13,276 bases of DNA from assembly GCA_965216965.1 (NCBI GenBank), contig CBDCGX010000031.1, positions 1 through 13,276 of the forward strand, written 5' to 3'. The DNA comes from CBDAKK01 sp965216965 (GTDB taxonomy: Bacteria; Spirochaetota; Spirochaetia; WTKD01; G963693115). This document shows positions 9,630 to 13,276 of the stretch, piece after piece. The translations under genes and the position numbers were made by a program. The notes beneath the pieces were generated by a model. That model searched no databases. It was not told the origin of the DNA and saw nothing but the letters and a program-made list of their open reading frames with translations. Every line of letters begins with the position of its first letter. Positions within the stretch are counted from its first letter, which is position 1.

Positions 9630-11606
9630 TCAAGATGTGTACATATTGCTTATTTCTGTTTTATATTTTTCCTTAATTACAGATCGTTTGAGTTTTAGTG
9701 TTTGTGTAAGTTCGTCTCCTATTTCAAATTCTTTTTTTATGAAAGCAAATCGATGGATTTTGTTGTTTTGACTCAGTTCGGAATTATATTCATGGATAGC
9801 ATTTAATATAACTTTTTTAAGTTTAGGCATTTCACAAATATCTTCTAAACTTGTATATCCTGAGAGAGAGAAGGAGATTTTCACTTCTTCTAAATCAGGC
9901 ACTATAAGTGCTGATATATGTTTTTGATCGTTGCCAACTACCATTATTTGTTTAATGTAATCAGATTTCAAGAAAAAACTTTCGACGTAGCTGGGTTCTA
10001 TATTTTCGCCATTTCGGAGTACTATTGTTTCTTTTGCACGACCCTCTATTTTTATTTCGCCTGTTTTTGCTATTACAACGAGATCTCCCGTGTTAAGCCA
10101 CCCATCAGCATTTAGTACTTCTTTAGTGCTTATAGGGTTTTTGTAGTACCCTTTCATTATTTGAGGGCTACGGACGTGAAGTATTCCTTTTTCTCCGTAT
10201 GAAAGCGGTTGTCCCTGTTTATCTAACACTTTATATTCTACACCCCTAAGGATTTTTCCAATACTATTTGCTTCTGGACGTTTTTGATTTCGTACAGAAA
10301 GTATAGGAGCAGCCTCTGTTAGACCATACCCTTCAATGACAGTAATGTTTGCAGCCTGAAAAAACCAGTCTACATGAGATGGAAGTGCTCCTCCTCCAGA
10401 CACACCTGCTAAGAATTTCTCTCCTAATAGAGCACGTATTTTTTTGAATACAAGTATGTCAAGTATAAATCGTAATGGCATGAGAAATAGATAAGGAATA
10501 AGACCTTGCAAGAAGACTAGAGACTTCCTTTTTTGTTTTTTACTTGCAGGACTATAGTCGGTTAACGTTCCTTTAACCATATGAGTTGCAATGGCATGGC
10601 GTTTTCCTATTTTGTGAGCAAAAGTAAATATTGTTCTTTTCACAACAGAAGATTGCTTTATTTTCCTATGGATTGCACTGTATACCCCTTCCCAAATTCT
10701 AGGTACAGAAGTCATCCATTGGGCATTAGTTGAGGCAAGGTCTGCAAGTAGTGTTTTTCCTATCGGTTTAGAATAGGCTATGCATCCTCCTGTTCCCATA
10801 ACAATATATTGTATTTCACGTTCATAAGCATGCCATACTGGAAGTACACTTAAAAGCGTGTGTTCTGCTGTAAGACCAAATGTATCGGGAACAATGGCAT
10901 CTATTTGAAATAGAAATCCTCTATGAGATAAACAAGCTCCTTTAGGGATCTCTGTTGTACCTGAGGTGTAAATAATAGTTGCGGTATCATCTCCTTTTCC
11001 TAAAGATATTTCTTTTAGTATAGATTCTTTGTGGCTATCGTTAAAAGAATAACTGTGTGTATCTTGATAAAAACATAGGAAAATATTTTTCTTTTTTAGA
11101 ATATCTTTGTATTTTTGAAGTATTGCAATATCCTTTTCTGAGTTGTTTATAAAGAAAATAAAAGAAAGTTTTTCTATACATTTCTTGTTGTTTTCCCATA
11201 TTTTTTCAAACATATATGCATGTTCAAATATTGCTCCATTACAATCTGAATGTTCCATAATATAAATTACTTCATTGGGCATTGTGTCTGATCCTCTCGG
11301 AACGTCTATTGCTCCCAGACTAAGTAAGGCTAAATCCAAAACAATCCATTTTTCATTGTTGTCGCTTATAAGAGTTATTTTATGACCTTGTTTAATAGAA
11401 CATTGCTTTTTTAGAAAAAAAGCAACTCTTAACATTTCATCTTGGAGCTCTTTATATGTTCGAGGGTGAAACATCCCATCTGCACCTTTGATAAGTTGGG
11501 CATTGTTAGTTGGATATTTTTCTGTTACGGCTAAAAATCTTTGAGGAATTGTCTTAGCATTGTATATTTTTTCAAATTGAGCGCTTTTCATATTAATATT
11601 AATCAT
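9630..11606 (-). CDS. Long-chain acyl-CoA ligase (AMP-binding family)
   Basis: This is an ANL-superfamily enzyme of the COG1022 (FAA1) type that activates fatty acids with ATP, via an acyl-adenylate, to acyl-CoA. Spirochaetes need such enzymes to use scavenged fatty acids. Its 658 residues are typical. Motifs in order are IIYTSGTTEIPKG (211-223, phosphate loop), VLPVWHAYE (about 255-263), SGGGALP (about 403-409), GYGLTEAAP (426-434), GWLNTGD (502-508), GRAKETIVLRNGENIEP (522-538) and a C-terminal LTQTLKLKR with the catalytic lysine. From the first ATG the gene overlaps the fabZ stop in ATGATTAA (11599-11606). The second ATG (11589-11591, MKSAQFEK) shares the 14-base context TAATATTAATATGA with the fabZ start and may be the real one. 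Co-transcription with fabZ is likely. The exact substrate chain length is not predictable. Confidence 0.9.
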   Translation of the reverse strand: MININMKSAQFEKIYNAKTIPQRFLAVTEKYPTNNAQLIKGADGMFHPRTYKELQDEMLRVAFFLKKQCSIKQGHKITLISDNNEKWIVLDLALLSLGAIDVPRGSDTMPNEVIYIMEHSDCNGAIFEHAYMFEKIWENNKKCIEKLSFIFFINNSEKDIAILQKYKDILKKKNIFLCFYQDTHSYSFNDSHKESILKEISLGKGDDTATIIYTSGTTEIPKGACLSHRGFLFQIDAIVPDTFGLTAEHTLLSVLPVWHAYEREIQYIVMGTGGCIAYSKPIGKTLLADLASTNAQWMTSVPRIWEGVYSAIHRKIKQSSVVKRTIFTFAHKIGKRHAIATHMVKGTLTDYSPASKKQKRKSLVFLQGLIPYLFLMPLRFILDILVFKKIRALLGEKFLAGVSGGGALPSHVDWFFQAANITVIEGYGLTEAAPILSVRNQKRPEANSIGKILRGVEYKVLDKQGQPLSYGEKGILHVRSPQIMKGYYKNPISTKEVLNADGWLNTGDLVVIAKTGEIKIEGRAKETIVLRNGENIEPSYVESFFLKSDYIKQIMVVGNDQKHISALIVPDLEEVKISFSLSGYTSLEDICEMPKLKKVILNAIHEYNSELSQNNKIHRFAFIKKEFEIGDELTQTLKLKRSVIKEKYKTEISNMYTS

Positions 11607-12035
11607 TTTTTATTGCTTCCCCAACAAGGCACATCCATTTTGCTTGTGCACAGAGAACCTTGTCTCCTTTATATGCTTTTCCAGATTGTTTTATCATTCG
11701 TTCCGAAATTTTCTCGTTTATTATTTCAAATTGGACAACATCATTATTATATACGGGCTTTCTTAGTTTTACGGCATCAATGGTTGCTAAAAAGAATAAG
11801 TGATCATCAGGTATTTTCCCTAATTCCCGTATACCTGCCCTCCACATTGTGCCATTGCTTCAACTAAAATAACTCCAGGAACAATGGGGTATTCTGGAAA
11901 ATGACCCCTAAAGAAAGTATCTTTTTCTAGCGAAAAATGACGAGTTCCAATAATGTGATCTTCACTTGCATGTATTATTTCGTCTACAAACAAGAAGGGA
12001 TCTCTATGTGGAATTAATGATTTGATTTTACTCAT
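11599..12035 (-). pseudogene. fabZ: 3-hydroxyacyl-ACP dehydratase, frameshifted as read
   Basis: FabZ removes water from 3-hydroxyacyl-ACP in fatty acid elongation. The first frame (12035 to 11820) gives LIPHRDPFLFVDEI, GHFPEYPIVPG with catalytic H45, and VEAMAQCGG with catalytic E59. It then leaves the family and stops. The second frame (11847 to 11599) continues correctly with GIRELGKIPDDHLFFLATID, the KLRKPV segment and the C-terminal strands. Adding one G to the GGG run at 11838-11840 joins them into a normal 145-residue FabZ (CGGAGIRELGKIP). All key residues are intact. FabZ is usually needed for growth in cells that make their own fatty acids, so a sequencing error in a G run is as likely as a true mutation. 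A programmed frameshift is possible but no standard slippery heptamer is seen. The gene precedes the acyl-CoA ligase. Confidence 0.85.
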
Positions 12036-12041
12036 ATTAAT

Positions 12042-12050
12042 ATTATAGCA
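12042..12050 (-). promoter_or_regulatory. Extended -10 promoter for a leaderless fabZ transcript
   Basis: On the minus strand TGCTATAAT combines a TG-n extension with a perfect -10 box. Only six bases (ATTAAT) separate it from the fabZ ATG, so transcription should begin at or next to the start codon. No clear -35 box is present, which is normal for extended -10 promoters. There is no gene in the gap 12036-12098. Confidence 0.55.
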
Positions 12051-12098
12051 TAGGTTGAAGCCATGGACAGCAATGTTGCTAACTTTAGATGCATTAAA

Positions 12099-12848
12099 TT
12101 ATAGTACAAATTGTGCCGTATATAGTTTTCTTTCAAGAAGATACTGCCAGTGATGTAAAAGATGGTAAAGGGTCTGTTTAATATATATATAGTTGAAAGT
12201 GGAGAGTGCTTGTATAATTTCTGAGAATGTTTGGTTATTTGATGCTTGTAATAATAAAAGAATATGAGAAGGAATACCATGATTTGCATTTTGTGCAATA
12301 GAAAACATTCCCGATTCACTATGTAATTTCCATGAATTATCGCTTTGTAAGTTTTTTTCTAAGACAATAGCAGGGCACCATCCATTTGCATCAAGACTTC
12401 TCCACAAAAACACGCATAATGCAGATTTTGAGACTGTTTCCATTGTAACATTATTTTCGTGAAGAGACAGAGAGTGCTTTGAGAGGTATAATAGTGCATC
12501 TATTGTAATTTTAAATTGAAAGCGATGGTGTATCCCTTGTAGAAATTTCACAATTTCTGCGCATACGCACGCTGCATAATAAAACGAAAGGTTTTGGGAT
12601 AGCGAATAGCAATTATCATACACATATACGTCTGATATTTTATAAAAATTCTTTTTATTTTTTTCAAGCATGAATTGCCCCATTACAAAGAGGGATGTAA
12701 GGTTTTTTAATTTACTTTTTTGACTTTTTTGCCCATATGCCATTGCGTATACAAGACCATCTCTTGTATAGATGCCAACACGTGTGTGAATTTCGGAAAA
12801 TGGCGCTGTATATACTATTACGCCTCTTTTTTTTTCATGAATGCTCAT
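12099..12848 (-). CDS. recO: DNA repair protein RecO
   Basis: RecO loads RecA onto SSB-coated single-stranded DNA with RecR and anneals strands in the RecF pathway. The 249-residue length is normal. The N-terminal OB-fold (about 7-80) has RGVIVYTAPFSEIHTRVGIY, TRDGLVYAMAYGQKSQKSKL and the FVMGQFML strand. The helical part follows with YYAACVCAEIVKFLQ and the RSLDANGWCPAI turn (about 170-181). The zinc-binding cysteine cluster of many RecO proteins is missing apart from the one cysteine in GWCP. The assignment comes from overall pattern rather than a strict signature. The start at 12848 has no Shine-Dalgarno sequence. The gene is upstream of fabZ and on the same strand, but fabZ seems to have its own promoter. 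Confidence 0.75.
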   Translation of the reverse strand: MSIHEKKRGVIVYTAPFSEIHTRVGIYTRDGLVYAMAYGQKSQKSKLKNLTSLFVMGQFMLEKNKKNFYKISDVYVYDNCYSLSQNLSFYYAACVCAEIVKFLQGIHHRFQFKITIDALLYLSKHSLSLHENNVTMETVSKSALCVFLWRSLDANGWCPAIVLEKNLQSDNSWKLHSESGMFSIAQNANHGIPSHILLLLQASNNQTFSEIIQALSTFNYIYIKQTLYHLLHHWQYLLERKLYTAQFVL

Positions 12849-12982
12849 TTTTTATAAGTGTTAAAAATATAATTATAACTATAACATCAATGATAATAGA
12901 ATATTATAAATAATATTCTATTTTGTTTTTATTTATTGAAGATTAGAGATTATATATATTATTTTAGTAGTGGTATTAGCTA

Positions 12983-13011
12983 AAGACACATTTGTATAAT
13001 TGTTTTATAAT
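12983..13011 (+). promoter_or_regulatory. Promoter of the receiver-like gene, leaderless geometry
   Basis: AAGACA (12983-12988), a 17-base spacer and TATAAT (13006-13011) lie just six bases before the ATG at 13018. The distance equals that at fabZ, which again predicts a leaderless message. A second TATAAT at 12995-13000 is an alternative. The region 12849-12982 between this gene and recO shows no gene. Confidence 0.5.
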
Positions 13012-13017
13012 TATTAT

Positions 13018-13276
13018 ATGGTGCAACCCCTTACAAGAGCCTATATATATTCAAACGAAGAGGATATAGCTTCGTTTCTAGAAGTAATACTTGGAAAAGA
13101 AGGAGTGGGATTTTATTCTTGTAATTCTCTTGAAAAGTTACAAGAGCTGTGTAAAGTAGCCATCCCTCATATCTTTATACTAGATGATAAAAAAATTCCG
13201 AAAAAAAAAGTATTTACTATCCTAGATTATTATTATAAGTATTCTGTAAATAATATGACAACAGTGGTATTGCTTT
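13018..13276 (+). CDS. Receiver-domain-like protein, 5' end only
   Basis: This open frame runs off the window after about 86 residues. The strand-helix pattern (TRAYIYSNEEDIASFLEVIL, then PHIFILDDKKIPKKKVF and MTTVVLL) resembles a response-regulator receiver domain. ILDD supplies the likely phospho-acceptor aspartate on strand 3, and the lysine-proline turn follows. The usual acidic pair after strand 1 is replaced by SNEED, so the Mg-binding site may be altered. The ATG at 13018 is followed at once by GTG (13021), which could also start it. No Shine-Dalgarno sequence is present. It is divergent from recO. The output domain, if any, lies beyond the window. Confidence 0.5.
   Translation, partial: MVQPLTRAYIYSNEEDIASFLEVILGKEGVGFYSCNSLEKLQELCKVAIPHIFILDDKKIPKKKVFTILDYYYKYSVNNMTTVVLL

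Noticed and set aside
11820..11847. Programmed -1 frameshift in fabZ
   Set aside because: There is no standard slippery heptamer; slipping on GGA GGG C would leave poor pairing. A base missing from a G run explains it more simply.
11541..11867. Plus-strand frame of 108 codons over fabZ
   Set aside because: It is antisense to clear FabZ coding sequence.
12032..12319. Minus-strand frame of 95 codons between recO and fabZ
   Set aside because: It overlaps the recO 3' end in another frame and has no recognisable content; the fabZ promoter lies inside it.

Overview
The window reads as chromosomal DNA from an AT-rich spirochaete. The best taxonomic clue is ribosomal protein S4: it is the zinc-free form, and its N-terminal and C-terminal motifs (KLVRRFGVNIF, IEKQKLKFSYGIS, IPTIAEEQQIVEFFSK) resemble Borrelia-type S4 as I remember it. 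Tandem E-set/CBM48-like exported proteins and a COG1022-type acyl-CoA ligase also fit spirochaetes. The genus is not determined.

Region 1 (1-4019, + strand) is a tandem array of at least three paralogous genes for RCC1-repeat lipoproteins. The repeat unit is about 1.7 kb (start codon to start codon 1693 bp). Copies 2 and 3 each encode seven propeller blades. Copy 1 enters at the window edge with its last four blades and carries a one-base insertion. Copies 2 and 3 have a perfect TTGACA box, a perfect AAGGAGG ribosome-binding site and a (CT)n tract just after the start codon. Copy 3 has 19 CT units and reads through into a lipoprotein signal peptide (ON). Copy 2 has 26 units and runs into a stop (OFF). 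Exact DNA repeats within and between the genes suggest that blades are exchanged. This looks like a phase- and antigen-variable surface beta-propeller system and is the most unusual part of the window.

Region 2 (4020-4465) begins with the array's conserved 3' flank, which breaks off near 4165 into the remnant of an excisionase-type HTH gene. Region 3 (4466-5831, - strand) is a two-gene operon, a small DUF3783-like protein and a HisC-type aminotransferase. Region 4 (5989-8671, + strand) holds rpsD, with a palindrome across its start codon, and a large OppA-type solute-binding lipoprotein. Region 5 (8577-12848, - strand) holds recO, fabZ (frameshifted as read), an AMP-binding acyl-CoA ligase and an exported protein with two E-set/CBM48-like domains; this last gene overlaps the 3' end of the oppA-like gene by 95 bp. 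Region 6 (13018 to the end, + strand) is the start of a receiver-like protein that runs off the window.

The array and the housekeeping genes start translation differently. None of the eight other visible starts has a Shine-Dalgarno sequence and some look leaderless, whereas the RCC1 genes have textbook ones. The RCC1 genes are also visibly richer in G and C. Together with the HTH remnant at the array edge, this suggests the array was acquired.
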